Source: Protofrankia sp963555915 (lineage in GTDB: Bacteria > Actinomycetota > Actinomycetes > Frankiales > Frankiaceae). Taken from it: a stretch of 8,354 nt of DNA. The stretch is from positions 1 through 8,354 of the forward strand of contig NZ_CAUVXL010000221.1 in the NCBI RefSeq assembly GCF_963555915.1, read 5' to 3'. Both the position numbers and the translations under genes were made by a program. The stretch's first letter is position 1. Each line of letters starts with the position of its first letter. The notes beneath the pieces were generated by a model. It was not told the DNA's origin. It searched no databases and was given only the letters and a program-made list of their open reading frames with translations. This document shows positions 1 to 7,195 of this stretch, in pieces.

Positions 1-398
1 GCCGTGGCGGTGGCCTCGGTGAACAGCTCGTGCAACCGCGGATCCTCGGCGATGACATCGGGCTCGACCACCGCGGTGCCATGCGCGGGCACATAACGCT
101 GCGACAGCTGGCTGTAGGAGAAGTGGCGGTGCCGGACGAGCTCGTGGGTGAGGCTACGGGAAACCCCGGTGATGTACATCGTCACGGTGGCGTGCTCCAG
201 CACCGACAGGTGCCCGACATCAAGGATGTGCCGCAGGTAGCCGGCGTTCGTCGCCGTGGCCGGGTTCGGCTTCGACCAACTCTGGTAGCAGGCCCGGCCG
301 GCGAACTCCGCCAACGCCTGGCCGCCGTCGACGTCGGTGCTCCAGTCGACGTCGGCCGGCGGGGTGAACTGCGTCTGGGCGATGACCTGCACGCGCAT
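1..398 (-). CDS. thyX: Flavin-dependent thymidylate synthase ThyX (3' end cut off by window edge)
   Basis: ThyX makes dTMP from dUMP using FAD, NADPH and methylenetetrahydrofolate, as a cytosolic homotetramer. The 132 visible codons are the N-terminal part of a protein usually about 220-250 residues long; the frame is open to the left edge. The family signature RHRX7S is present at residues 89-99 (RHRHFSYSQLS, then QRY), in the same form as I recall for mycobacterial ThyX. Upstream are the conserved stretches AEFAGRACYQSWSKPNP (30-46) and GHLSVLEH (62-69). I chose the ATG at 398. A GTG two codons upstream (404) is also possible, because a GAGGG sits 10 nt before it but 16 nt before the ATG. 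The gene starts 39 nt after the Hsp70 stop, so it is probably co-transcribed with it. In related genomes dapA commonly follows thyX, but it would lie outside this window. Confidence 0.95.
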   Translation of the reverse strand, partial: MRVQVIAQTQFTPPADVDWSTDVDGGQALAEFAGRACYQSWSKPNPATATNAGYLRHILDVGHLSVLEHATVTMYITGVSRSLTHELVRHRHFSYSQLSQRYVPAHGTAVVEPDVIAEDPRLHELFTEATAT

Positions 399-414
399 GC
401 CCACACCGTACCGA

Positions 415-419
415 CCCTC
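415..419 (-). promoter_or_regulatory. Possible thyX Shine-Dalgarno (GAGGG)
   Basis: On the minus strand GAGGG lies in the 39-nt spacer between the Hsp70 stop and thyX. Its distance is 10 nt to the GTG at 404 and 16 nt to the ATG at 398. If it is the true ribosome binding site, it favours the GTG start, which would add two residues (Met-Gly) to ThyX. The match is modest, so this is only suggestive. Confidence 0.35.
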
Positions 420-437
420 GCTCGTGCCCGGTCAGCT

Positions 438-2129
438 CTACCGCCGACGCAAGCGGGCCACCGCGTCGCGTTCCCGGGCGACATCGGCCTGGCTCAGGGC
501 CGCGGTGGTCTCCACCCGCACGGTCAGGCGACGGTCGGCCAGACCTTCGTGCAACGCGGTCACATCGAGAACACCGTCGAATCCCATCCGAAAAATGATC
601 TCGATGGGGGTGCCGGCCGGGAAGCCGGGGGGGATCCCGGTGATCTCCGCTCGGGAAACGATCATGGAATCCTCGATCCGGGTCGACTCGGCGCCGCTGC
701 CCTGTTCGACCACCTGCAGCGTGACGGTATCCTGATCATCACGGACGGTACCGAAGTTGCGCCGGACCACCACAGGTAGCCGGTCGTTGCGGTGGACGAG
801 GAATACCGCGCAGCGTTCACCGAAACGGTCGAGCGCCAACACTCCGAAGCCGCGGGAGACCACGTTGACCAGCTGGACCTCGACGGTACGCCGGACCCGT
901 TCGGCAGTGATCCCGAAGGCTGCCGCAAGACGCCTGCAGGCCGCGGCCAGGTCCGCGGGCGCGGCGGCATCCGACGCCGCGCCGTCGGCGAGCTGCCCCC
1001 GTGACACCAGGTCCGCGAGGACCAGGCGCTCGATGGCCTTCTTCTCCCCGTAGAGAGCCGCGCCCTTGGCCACCGCGAGGTCGGGGTCACACAGCTCGAC
1101 CGGCACACCGAGTTCCGCGCCGAGTCGGCGGGCCACCGCCGGCATCCGGGCGGAACCTCCGACCAGCAGCACGCGGTCCAGCCGGGAGACGCCCCGCGCC
1201 CTGGCCGCGGCGAGTACCGAGCGGGTGAGGGTCACGGTCCGCTCCAGCAGCCCGGCCGTCAACCGTTCAAGATCTTCCCGCGTCACCACCGCCTTCAGCA
1301 CGCGTCCATCGTGCTCGACGGCAACCGTGGTCTCCATCCGGTCGCCGAGCTCGCGTTTGGTCCGTTCAGCGGCCAATAGCAGGACCTGGGCGGCCGCTGC
1401 GTCGGCCAGCGGGTCCGCGGCGCCCGGATGCGCGTCCAGGAACTGCCTGGACAGGTACCGGGCGAGCGCTTCGTCCCAGTCGGCCCCGCCGAGTCGGTGG
1501 TCGCCGTCGATGGCGACCACCGAGATCCGGCGGTCGGCGAGCTCGACCACGGTCACGTCGAACGTGGCGCCGCCGAGGTCGTAGACGAGCGCCACCTCCT
1601 CCTGGGCCGTGCGACCGGCGAAGGTCGCGTCGGAGTCGAAACGGGCGAAACCGTAGGAGAGCGCCGCCGCCGTCGGTTCGTTGATGACGTCAACGACCGA
1701 CAGGCCCGCGTACTGCCCGGCGAGGACCGTGGCCCGCCGTTCCTCGTCGCCGAAGTACGCCGGCACGGTGATGACCGCGTCACGGATGGGCTCGCCACCG
1801 GCGAAGGCTGCGTCGCTGACGAGCGCCCGCAGAATGAGGCTGCTCACCGCCGGCGCGGACCACGCCCGCCCGGACGTCACAAAGCGCCAGTCACCATCGC
1901 CCATTCGGCGTTTGACCAGCGCGCAGACGTCATCCGCGCGGGCGCGGGCGAGCTGGCGGGCGGGTTCACCGGTGACATAGTCATCGGGACCGACGAAGAG
2001 CACAACGCTCGGCATCGTGGTCACCCCGCCGGACAGCGCAATCGCCTCGGGATCGCCCGATCTGTTCACCCGGGCAACGCAGCTGTAGGTGGTCCCAAGA
2101 TCAATTCCGTAGATGACGCCCGCGCTCAT
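438..2129 (-). CDS. Hsp70/DnaK-family protein with a truncated C-terminal lid
   Basis: 563 residues, ATG start, stop TAG. The N-terminal actin-like ATPase domain (about 1-368) has phosphate-1 GIDLGTTYS (8-16), the connect motif INEPTAAALSYG (149-160), phosphate-2 YDLGGATFDV (183-192) and the adenosine motif LLVGGSARMP (321-330). By eye, the catalytic residues of DnaK are kept: D10, K73, E151, D184 and T189; A188 replaces a usually invariant glycine. A substrate-binding beta-domain follows (about 423-540; ITGIPPGFPAGTPIEI at 496-511, DGVLDVTALHEG at 518-529). Two oddities: an extra segment of about 47 residues, rich in Ala and Arg, precedes the linker, and the protein ends some 20 residues after the beta-domain, so the helical lid is missing. 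There is no EEVD-type tail, and no dnaJ or grpE nearby. It starts 18 nt after the TPR gene and precedes thyX by 39 nt. It is a paralogue, not the housekeeping DnaK; its client and role are unknown. Confidence 0.92.
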   Translation of the reverse strand: MSAGVIYGIDLGTTYSCVARVNRSGDPEAIALSGGVTTMPSVVLFVGPDDYVTGEPARQLARARADDVCALVKRRMGDGDWRFVTSGRAWSAPAVSSLILRALVSDAAFAGGEPIRDAVITVPAYFGDEERRATVLAGQYAGLSVVDVINEPTAAALSYGFARFDSDATFAGRTAQEEVALVYDLGGATFDVTVVELADRRISVVAIDGDHRLGGADWDEALARYLSRQFLDAHPGAADPLADAAAAQVLLLAAERTKRELGDRMETTVAVEHDGRVLKAVVTREDLERLTAGLLERTVTLTRSVLAAARARGVSRLDRVLLVGGSARMPAVARRLGAELGVPVELCDPDLAVAKGAALYGEKKAIERLVLADLVSRGQLADGAASDAAAPADLAAACRRLAAAFGITAERVRRTVEVQLVNVVSRGFGVLALDRFGERCAVFLVHRNDRLPVVVRRNFGTVRDDQDTVTLQVVEQGSGAESTRIEDSMIVSRAEITGIPPGFPAGTPIEIIFRMGFDGVLDVTALHEGLADRRLTVRVETTAALSQADVARERDAVARLRRR

Positions 2130-2147
2130 CCCCGAAACGTATCGAGA

Positions 2148-2603
2148 TCACACGGCAGATTGGATACGTTCCAGAGCGATTGCGTGGCGCATCGCAGCGC
2201 GCCCCCGACGGGTGTCGCCGGCATCGCCGTAGGCGACCGCGAGCCGGTACCAGGTCCGCCAATCCCGTGGTTGCGCCTCGACGTCCGCGCGCCGACGGTC
2301 GAAGGCCTCGTCTGCCGCGGTCCGGTCAATCCGGCCGGACGGACGCCGTGGCAACGGGGACAGCGCGTCGCTCGACTGATCGTCCTGCGGCAGGTGGCGT
2401 CCCAGCCGTTCGGTCGCCCGCCCGAACGCCAGCTCGCGCAGGATGACGACCACCCCGACCACAGGCAGCGCCAGCACGCCGACGCCGAGCCCACGGGCCG
2501 TCCAGCTGGACTGGGTGAGCAGCTGGACACCTCGCCAGCCGATCAGGCCGAGATAGAAGACGACCGCGGCGACCACGACACCGACAACGACACGAACCTT
2601 CAC
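2148..2603 (-). CDS. Small two-helix membrane protein with one TPR-like motif
   Basis: 151 residues from a GTG start that shares four bases with the dapB stop; I do not recognise a characterised function. Two hydrophobic segments are visible, about residues 3-23 (VRVVVGVVVAAVVFYLGLIGW) and 38-57, suggesting a membrane hairpin with the basic C-terminal part in the cytosol. After a charged, Pro-rich linker, residues 117-146 fit one tetratricopeptide unit (TWYRLAVAYGDAGD at 117-130, then RRGRAAMRHAIALE). A lone TPR usually binds another protein or oligomerises. An open frame extends further upstream, but there it only shadows dapB, so the GTG start is preferred. A GGAGG lies 13 nt before it. I recall similar TPR or membrane proteins downstream of dapB in other actinobacteria, so it probably belongs to the conserved block. 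It is directly followed by the Hsp70 gene. Confidence 0.82.
   Translation of the reverse strand: MKVRVVVGVVVAAVVFYLGLIGWRGVQLLTQSSWTARGLGVGVLALPVVGVVVILRELAFGRATERLGRHLPQDDQSSDALSPLPRRPSGRIDRTAADEAFDRRRADVEAQPRDWRTWYRLAVAYGDAGDTRRGRAAMRHAIALERIQSAV
2600..2603 (-). promoter_or_regulatory. GTGA start-stop overlap between dapB and the TPR membrane gene
   Basis: The last bases of dapB read CTG TGA, and the next gene starts with the GTG formed by the final G of CTG plus TG of the stop. Such four-base overlaps typically give translational coupling by ribosome re-initiation. A GGAGG at 2617-2621 lies 13 nt upstream of the start. Confidence 0.75.
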
Positions 2604-3349
2604 AGTTCGAGCAGGGCCTCCAGGCCCACGGTCAGGCCGGGACGTCCCGGAGTCCGGCGCACGCCGAGCAGCACACCTGGCATGAACGAGGTCCGATCGA
2701 AGGAGTCGTGACGCAGGGTCAGGGTCTCGGCCGCGCCACCAAAAAGCACTTCCTGGTGGGCGACCAAGCCGGAAAGCCGGATACTGTGCACGGGAACCCC
2801 GCTGATCCGCGCGCCGCGGGCGCCGGCATATGCGGACTCGGTGGCATCCGGTCCGGCCGGTTCGCCACCGGCCTGGAGCCGTGCCTGTGCCACCAGTTCC
2901 GCGGTGTGCAGCGCTGTCCCGCTGGGGGCGTCCACCTTGCCGGGATGATGCATCTCGATGATCTCCACCGACTCGAAGAAACGCGCCGCCTGGACCGCGA
3001 AATGCATCATCAGCACAGCGCCGACACTGAAATTCGGGGCCACCAGCACGCCGAGCTCCGGCGTGCCGGCCAGCCAACCGCGCAACGTCTCCAGCCGGTC
3101 GCCGTCAAAACCCGAGGTGCCGACGACCACGTGAAGGCCCGCGTCCAGGCACCATCGCAGGTTCTCCATGACGGCGTCCGGCCGGGTGAAGTCGATGACC
3201 ACGTCGGCCTCGCGCAGGCTGGCGAAGTCGTCCCCGAGATCTACCGCCGCCACCAGGGTGAGATCGTCGGCGGCGTCGACGGCCGCGCGGACCGTCGACC
3301 CCATCCGCCCCCGGGCGCCGAGCACACCGACCCGGATCGTTTCGGTCAC
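2600..3349 (-). CDS. dapB: 4-hydroxy-tetrahydrodipicolinate reductase DapB
   Basis: DapB reduces the product of DapA with NAD(P)H to tetrahydrodipicolinate, in the diaminopimelate branch that feeds lysine and peptidoglycan synthesis; it is a cytosolic tetramer. The protein has 249 residues, full length for the actinobacterial form. The N-terminal Rossmann domain has the dinucleotide loop GVLGARGRMG (8-17), VIDFTRP (51-57) and GTSGF (77-81). The substrate domain has APNFSVGA (104-111) and the signature EMHHPGKVDAPSGTA (132-146), which contains the catalytic His and Lys. The start is a GTG that overlaps the pepR stop by four bases, and the end overlaps the next gene in the same way, so expression is probably coupled across three genes. 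Nothing looks broken. Confidence 0.97.
   Translation of the reverse strand: MTETIRVGVLGARGRMGSTVRAAVDAADDLTLVAAVDLGDDFASLREADVVIDFTRPDAVMENLRWCLDAGLHVVVGTSGFDGDRLETLRGWLAGTPELGVLVAPNFSVGAVLMMHFAVQAARFFESVEIIEMHHPGKVDAPSGTALHTAELVAQARLQAGGEPAGPDATESAYAGARGARISGVPVHSIRLSGLVAHQEVLFGGAAETLTLRHDSFDRTSFMPGVLLGVRRTPGRPGLTVGLEALLEL
3346..3349 (-). promoter_or_regulatory. GTGA start-stop overlap between pepR and dapB
   Basis: The pepR stop TGA (3348-3346) overlaps the dapB GTG start (3349-3347). No strong Shine-Dalgarno is visible before the dapB start, which makes translational coupling to pepR the likely mode of initiation. Confidence 0.7.
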
Positions 3350-4686
3350 CCGGCGACCACGGACGCGAAGTCGTGATCGTCAAAGGGACCGATCACGCCC
3401 AGAGCGAGCGGCCGGGCCAGCAGGTCGGTGGCGACACCTTTGACGTCATCCAGGGTCACCGCCTCCACCCGGGCGAGCACCTCGTCCACGGACAGAAGCT
3501 CACCGTGCATGAGCTCGCTCTTGCCGATCCTGCTCATCCGCGAGCCGGTGTCCTCCATACCCAGTACCAGCGAGCCTCGGCTCTGGCCCTTGGCCCGGGA
3601 GAGCTCCTCGTCGGTGATTCCCGCTGCCGCGATCAACTCCAGCTGTTCGCGGCAGAGCGCGAGAACCTCGTCCGCACGCCGGGGTGCACACCCCGCATAG
3701 ACGCCGAACAGCCCGGCATCGGCGAAATGGGACGCGAACGAGTAGACGGAGTAGGCAAGGCCCCGCTTCTCCCGGATCTCCTGGAACAGGCGTGAGCTCA
3801 TTCCCCCGCCGAGCGCCGAGGACATGATTCCCATGGCGAACCGACGGGGGTCCCGGCGTGCCATCCCCACGGTTCCGAGCACGACATGTGCCTGCTCGGT
3901 GGGACGCTGGCTGACCACGACGCCCCGGGCCTGCGGGTAGGCGTAGGAGCCCCCCCGCACCGGGGCGGGGACGTCCGGCCCACCCAGGCGGTCGGCGAAC
4001 GCCGCCGCGACAAGGGCGAGCGTCCGCTCGTGATCGATGTTGCCGGCGATCGCGATCACCGTGTCCGACGGGGTGTACCGGGACCGGTAGTAGTCGGCGA
4101 TGGTGTCGCGGCCCAGGCCCTCAATGGAGTCGATCGTGCCCAGCACGGGACGGCCGAGCTCGGTGTCACCCAGCACGGCCGCGGTGAAGACATCGTGCAC
4201 GACGTCGCTCGGGTCGTCGTCGTGCATGGCGATCTCCTCAAGGATCACGCCCCGCTCCGCCGCGACGTCGGCAGCGGTGATCAGTGAGTTACAGACCATG
4301 TCGCAGAGCACGTCAATCGCATCGACGAGATCGCCGTCGAGTACCCGTGCGTAGTAGCACGTGTACTCCTTGGTCGTGAAGGCGTTGAGCTCCCCGCCGA
4401 CCGCCTCGATCGCGGAACTGATCGTGAGTGCGTCCCGGGACGGCGTGCCCTTGAACAGCAGGTGCTCAAGGTAGTGGGAACAGCCGGCCGTCAACGGATC
4501 CTCGTCCCGGGAACCCACGCCGACCCAGATCCCGATAGCCACCGACCGGACCGCGGGCACCTTCTCGGTCAGCACCCGCAGCCCGCCCGGCAACACGGCT
4601 CGCCGGACGGCGCCGGACAGCAGCTCCTCGCGAAGCGTGCCATCTGGCACCAGACCTGCCCCGGTCGTAGTACCTGTCCCGCTCAC
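3346..4686 (-). CDS. pepR: M16-family zinc metallopeptidase (PepR/processing-peptidase type)
   Basis: 446 residues from the GTG at 4686. It belongs to peptidase family M16, subfamily B-like: two homologous halves closing around small peptides or unfolded segments. The N-terminal half carries the inverted zinc motif HYLEH (71-75: H71, H75 ligands, E74 general base), with the third ligand probably E151 in ILEEIAM. The C-terminal half has GGGMSSRLFQEIREKRGLAY (293-312), typical of the family and containing the substrate-binding Arg/Tyr region. There is no signal peptide or membrane segment, so it is cytosolic; natural substrates are unclear. The frame stays open upstream to 4911, but that part overlaps pnp and reads as low-complexity Arg/Ser, so it is not coding. 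A GTG at 4650 preceded by a G-rich stretch is an alternative start. The gene follows the pnp stop by 10 nt and overlaps dapB by four bases, the order I recall in Streptomyces. Confidence 0.93.
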   Translation of the reverse strand: MSGTGTTTGAGLVPDGTLREELLSGAVRRAVLPGGLRVLTEKVPAVRSVAIGIWVGVGSRDEDPLTAGCSHYLEHLLFKGTPSRDALTISSAIEAVGGELNAFTTKEYTCYYARVLDGDLVDAIDVLCDMVCNSLITAADVAAERGVILEEIAMHDDDPSDVVHDVFTAAVLGDTELGRPVLGTIDSIEGLGRDTIADYYRSRYTPSDTVIAIAGNIDHERTLALVAAAFADRLGGPDVPAPVRGGSYAYPQARGVVVSQRPTEQAHVVLGTVGMARRDPRRFAMGIMSSALGGGMSSRLFQEIREKRGLAYSVYSFASHFADAGLFGVYAGCAPRRADEVLALCREQLELIAAAGITDEELSRAKGQSRGSLVLGMEDTGSRMSRIGKSELMHGELLSVDEVLARVEAVTLDDVKGVATDLLARPLALGVIGPFDDHDFASVVAG

Positions 4687-4696
4687 GGGATGCCGG

Positions 4697-7064
4697 TCAG
4701 GACCCGGCCGGGACGCTGTCGGCGTCCTCGGCCACAGGAGAAAGGCTGATCTTCCCGCGGCTGTCGATTTCAGTGATCTCGACCTGGAGCTTCTGGCCGA
4801 CCTGAACCACCTCTTCCACCTTCTCCACCCGCTTCCCACCGGAAAGCTGCTTGAGCTTGCTGACGTGGAGCAGCCCGTCCTTGCCCGGCGTGAGGGAGAC
4901 GAACGCACCAAAGGTTGTGATCTTCACAATGGTGCCGAGATAGCGCTCCCCGACCTCCGGCATCTGCGGGTTGGCGATCGCGTTGATCGCCGACCGGGCA
5001 CTCTCCGCGGAGGTGCCGTCCTGCGCACCGATGTAGATGGTGCCATCGTCCTCGACCGTGATCTCAGCGCCGCTGTCAGCCTGGATCTGATTGATCATCT
5101 TGCCCTTCGGGCCGATGATCTCACCGATCTTGTCTACCGGGATCTTGACAGAGATCACCCGGGGGGCGTGCGTCGACATCTCGTCCGGGCCGTCGATCGC
5201 TTCGGCCATGACGTCGAGGATCGCCAGCCGCGCGGCCTTGGCCTGGCCCAGCGCGTCAGCGAGGACCGACGCGGGGATGCCGTCCAGCTTCGTGTCGAGC
5301 TGGAGGGCGGTGACGAACTCCCGCGTGCCCGCGACCTTGAAGTCCATGTCGCCGTAGGCGTCCTCGGCACCGAGGATGTCGGTGAGCGTGACGAAGTCGT
5401 CACCCTCGTGGATCAGACCCATGGCGATCCCGGCAACCGGGGCCTTGAGTGGAACACCGGCATTCAGTAACGACAACGTGCTGGCACAGACCGAGCCCAT
5501 ACTCGTCGACCCGTTGGAGCTCAGCGCCTCGGAGACCTGCCGGATGGCGTACGGGAAGTCTTCCCGGCTGGGCAGCACCGGCAGCAGTGCCCGCTCAGCC
5601 AGTGCGCCGTGGCCGATCTCGCGGCGTTTCGGTGAACCGACCCGACCGGTCTCGCCGGTGGAATAGGGCGGAAAGTTGTAGTTGTGCATGTAACGCTTGG
5701 TGCGGTCGGGATTGAGCGTGTCGACCGTCTGCTCCATCCGCAGCATGGCCAGGGTGGTCACGCCGAGGATCTGGGTCTCGCCCCGCTCGAACAGGGNNNN
5801 NNNNNNNNNNNNNNNNNNNNNNNNNNNNNNNNNNNNNNNNNNNNNNNNNNNNNNNNNNNNNNNNNNNNNNNNNNNNNNNNNNNNNNNNNNNNNNNNNNNN
5901 NNNNNNNNNNNNNNNNNNNNNNNNNNNNNNNNNNNNNNNNNNNNNNNNNNNNNNNNNNNNNNCTGATCCGTGTACCCGGGGAATGAAGTCGACCTCCGCC
6001 GACAGCTCACGGATCTCGGTGACCCCACGCCCGTCGATACGGACGCCCTCGGCGATGATGCGCTGGCGTACCAGCTTCTTGGTCAACGCCCGATAGGCCG
6101 CGGCAATCTCCTTTTCGCGGCCCTCGAACTGGCCCACGACCTTCTCGGCGGCCAGTGAACGGACCCGGTCCAGCTCGGTTTCCCGCTCCTGCTTGCCGGC
6201 GATCCGCAGGGCTGCGGACAGTTCGTCGCCGACGGCGATCGACAGCGCCTCAAGGACGTCGTCGTGGTAGTCGACGAACAACGGGAACTGCCGGGTCGGC
6301 TTGGCCGCACGTTCGGCCAGCTCGCGCTGGGCACGACACAACTCGCGGATGGCGGGTTTCGCCGCCTCCAGCCCCGCGGCCACGACGTCCTCGGTCGGCG
6401 CCTGCGCACCCGCGGCCAGCAGCGGCACCGTACCCGGCGTCGCCTCCGCCTCAACCATCATGATCGCAACATCGGAGCCGTCGTCGAGCACGCGGCCGGC
6501 CACCACCATGTCGAAGGTCGCCCGCTCCAGCTCGGCATGGGTCGGGAAGGCGATCCAGGCCCCGTCCACAAAGCCGACCCGGGTGGCACCGACGGGACCG
6601 GAGAACGGCAGCCCGGCGAGCGTGGTCGACGCGCTGGCCGCATTGATCGCGACGACGTCGTACAGGGTGTCCGGATCGAGGGCGAGAACCGTTGCCACGA
6701 CCTGGATCTCGTTACGCAACCCCTTGACGAACGACGGCCGCAGCGGCCGGTCGATCAGACGACAGGTGAGGATCGCGTCCTCACTCGGCCGACCCTCGCG
6801 CCGGAAGAACGAGCCGGGGATGCGCCCGGCCGCGTACATCCGCTCCTCGACATCCACCGTCAGCGGAAAGAAGTCGAGCTGCTCCTTGGGCTGCTTGCTG
6901 ACGGTCGTGGCAGACAGCACCATGGTGTCGCCGAGATAGGCAACTGCCGAACCGGCAGCCTGCCGAGCCAACCGACCCGTCTCAAACCGGATCGTCCGGA
7001 TTCCGGCCGCTCCGTTGTCGATAACCGCTTCAGTCGCGGTTGTCTGGTCCTCCACTCGAACCAT
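4697..7064 (-). CDS. pnp: Polynucleotide phosphorylase (PNPase/GpsI), interrupted by an assembly gap
   Basis: PNPase degrades RNA 3' to 5' with phosphate and, in actinobacteria, can also add 3' tails; it acts as a ring-shaped trimer. Domains in order: first RNase PH domain (with GSFFRREGRPSE), a helical domain, second RNase PH domain, KH and S1. Numbering the joined product (733 residues): phosphate-binding SSNGSTSMGS at 460-469; catalytic D513, D519 and K521 in EDAYGDMDFK; KH loop GPKG at 596-599; S1 domain about 649-720. 166 Ns lie inside. The frames on the two sides disagree across them, but removing the Ns restores one open frame exactly, so this is not a pseudogene. Start: the ATG at 7064 is only 1 nt from GGAGG, whereas the in-frame GTG at 7055 is 10 nt away and may be the true start (730 residues). 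It lies downstream of rpsO, the usual partnership. Confidence 0.96.
5797..5962. other. Assembly gap (166 N) that appears to contain no missing sequence
   Basis: A run of 166 Ns lies within pnp. On the coding strand the left contig ends ...HGS plus one base G, and the right contig begins CC followed by codons for LFERGETQ. Joining them directly gives GCC (Ala) and HGSALFERGET, matching the conserved PNPase motif (HGSALFTRGETQ in E. coli, from memory). The coding bases on the two sides number 1102 and 1100, so any true insert must be a multiple of three; 166 is not. Zero missing bases fits best. Confidence 0.9.
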
Positions 7065-7065
7065 T

Positions 7066-7070
7066 CCTCC
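7066..7070 (-). promoter_or_regulatory. pnp Shine-Dalgarno (GGAGG) that decides the start
   Basis: The strongest ribosome binding site near pnp, GGAGG, is followed on the minus strand by a single A and then the ATG at 7064. That spacing is too short for efficient initiation. The in-frame GTG at 7055 is 10 nt away, a normal distance. The site lies 9 nt downstream of the long inverted repeat in the rpsO-pnp spacer. Confidence 0.7.
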
Positions 7071-7079
7071 TCACATCGG

Positions 7080-7193
7080 CCGGGTCCGTCTTGCCGAGGA
7101 GGCCGGCGCTCAGTCGAAGCCCCCGGGGAGCGCCACACGGCGCACCCGGACACCACCACCGAGGACCGGCGGCTCGCGCCGTCACGGACCCGG
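7080..7193 (-). promoter_or_regulatory. Long inverted repeat spanning the rpsO-pnp spacer (candidate RNA control element)
   Basis: The 140-nt spacer between the rpsO stop and pnp has a perfect 10-bp inverted repeat: CCGGGTCCGT at 7080-7089 and ACGGACCCGG at 7184-7193, enclosing 94 nt. In the transcript the arms would form a closing stem around most of the spacer, ending 9 nt before the pnp Shine-Dalgarno. In E. coli and Streptomyces, rpsO-pnp spacers contain hairpins cut by RNase III, and in E. coli this lets PNPase control its own mRNA. A similar role here is inference. There is no U-tract, so it does not look like an intrinsic terminator. Confidence 0.5.
7105..7134 (-). promoter_or_regulatory. 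7-bp hairpin inside the rpsO-pnp spacer
   Basis: GGCGCTC at 7105-7111 pairs perfectly with GAGCGCC at 7128-7134 around a 16-nt loop that contains a self-complementary CCCCGGGG. It fits inside the 10-bp closing stem at 7080-7089/7184-7193, so both can form together. Confidence 0.4.
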
Positions 7194-7195
7194 TC
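7164..7195 (-). promoter_or_regulatory. GNRA-capped hairpin that competes with the long stem
   Basis: On the transcript CGGC-GCGA-GCCG forms a 4-bp stem with a GNRA tetraloop (7170-7181). It is flanked by GACCGG/CCGGTC arms (7164-7169 and 7190-7195) that add 6 bp with an 8-nt bulge on one side. The arm at 7190-7195 overlaps the arm of the long stem (7184-7193), so the two structures exclude each other. The hairpin starts 9 nt after the rpsO stop codon. Confidence 0.4.

Noticed and set aside
1428..2711. Long open frame on the plus strand (427 codons)
   Set aside because: It lies antisense to the Hsp70 and TPR genes. The translation has no recognisable domain, and such shadow frames are expected in high-GC DNA.
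2604..3077. N-terminal extension of the TPR membrane protein inside dapB
   Set aside because: The extra residues are a frame-shadow of dapB; the GTG overlapping the dapB stop begins right at the membrane segment.
4687..4911. N-terminal extension of pepR by 75 codons
   Set aside because: This part overlaps the S1 domain of pnp in another frame and reads as Arg/Ser-rich noise; family members start near 4686.
4637..5470. Plus-strand open frame (277 codons) opposite the 3' half of pnp
   Set aside because: Shadow of the KH and S1 coding region; no recognisable protein features.
5797..5962. Intein or insertion element hidden in the gap
   Set aside because: The flanks recreate an unbroken conserved motif, with no target duplication and no splice-type residue requirement met (next residue is Ala). 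Not strictly excluded without reads.
5595..6028. pnp as a frameshifted pseudogene
   Set aside because: The apparent frameshift is caused only by the number of Ns. Both flanks encode intact, conserved PNPase and rejoin in frame.
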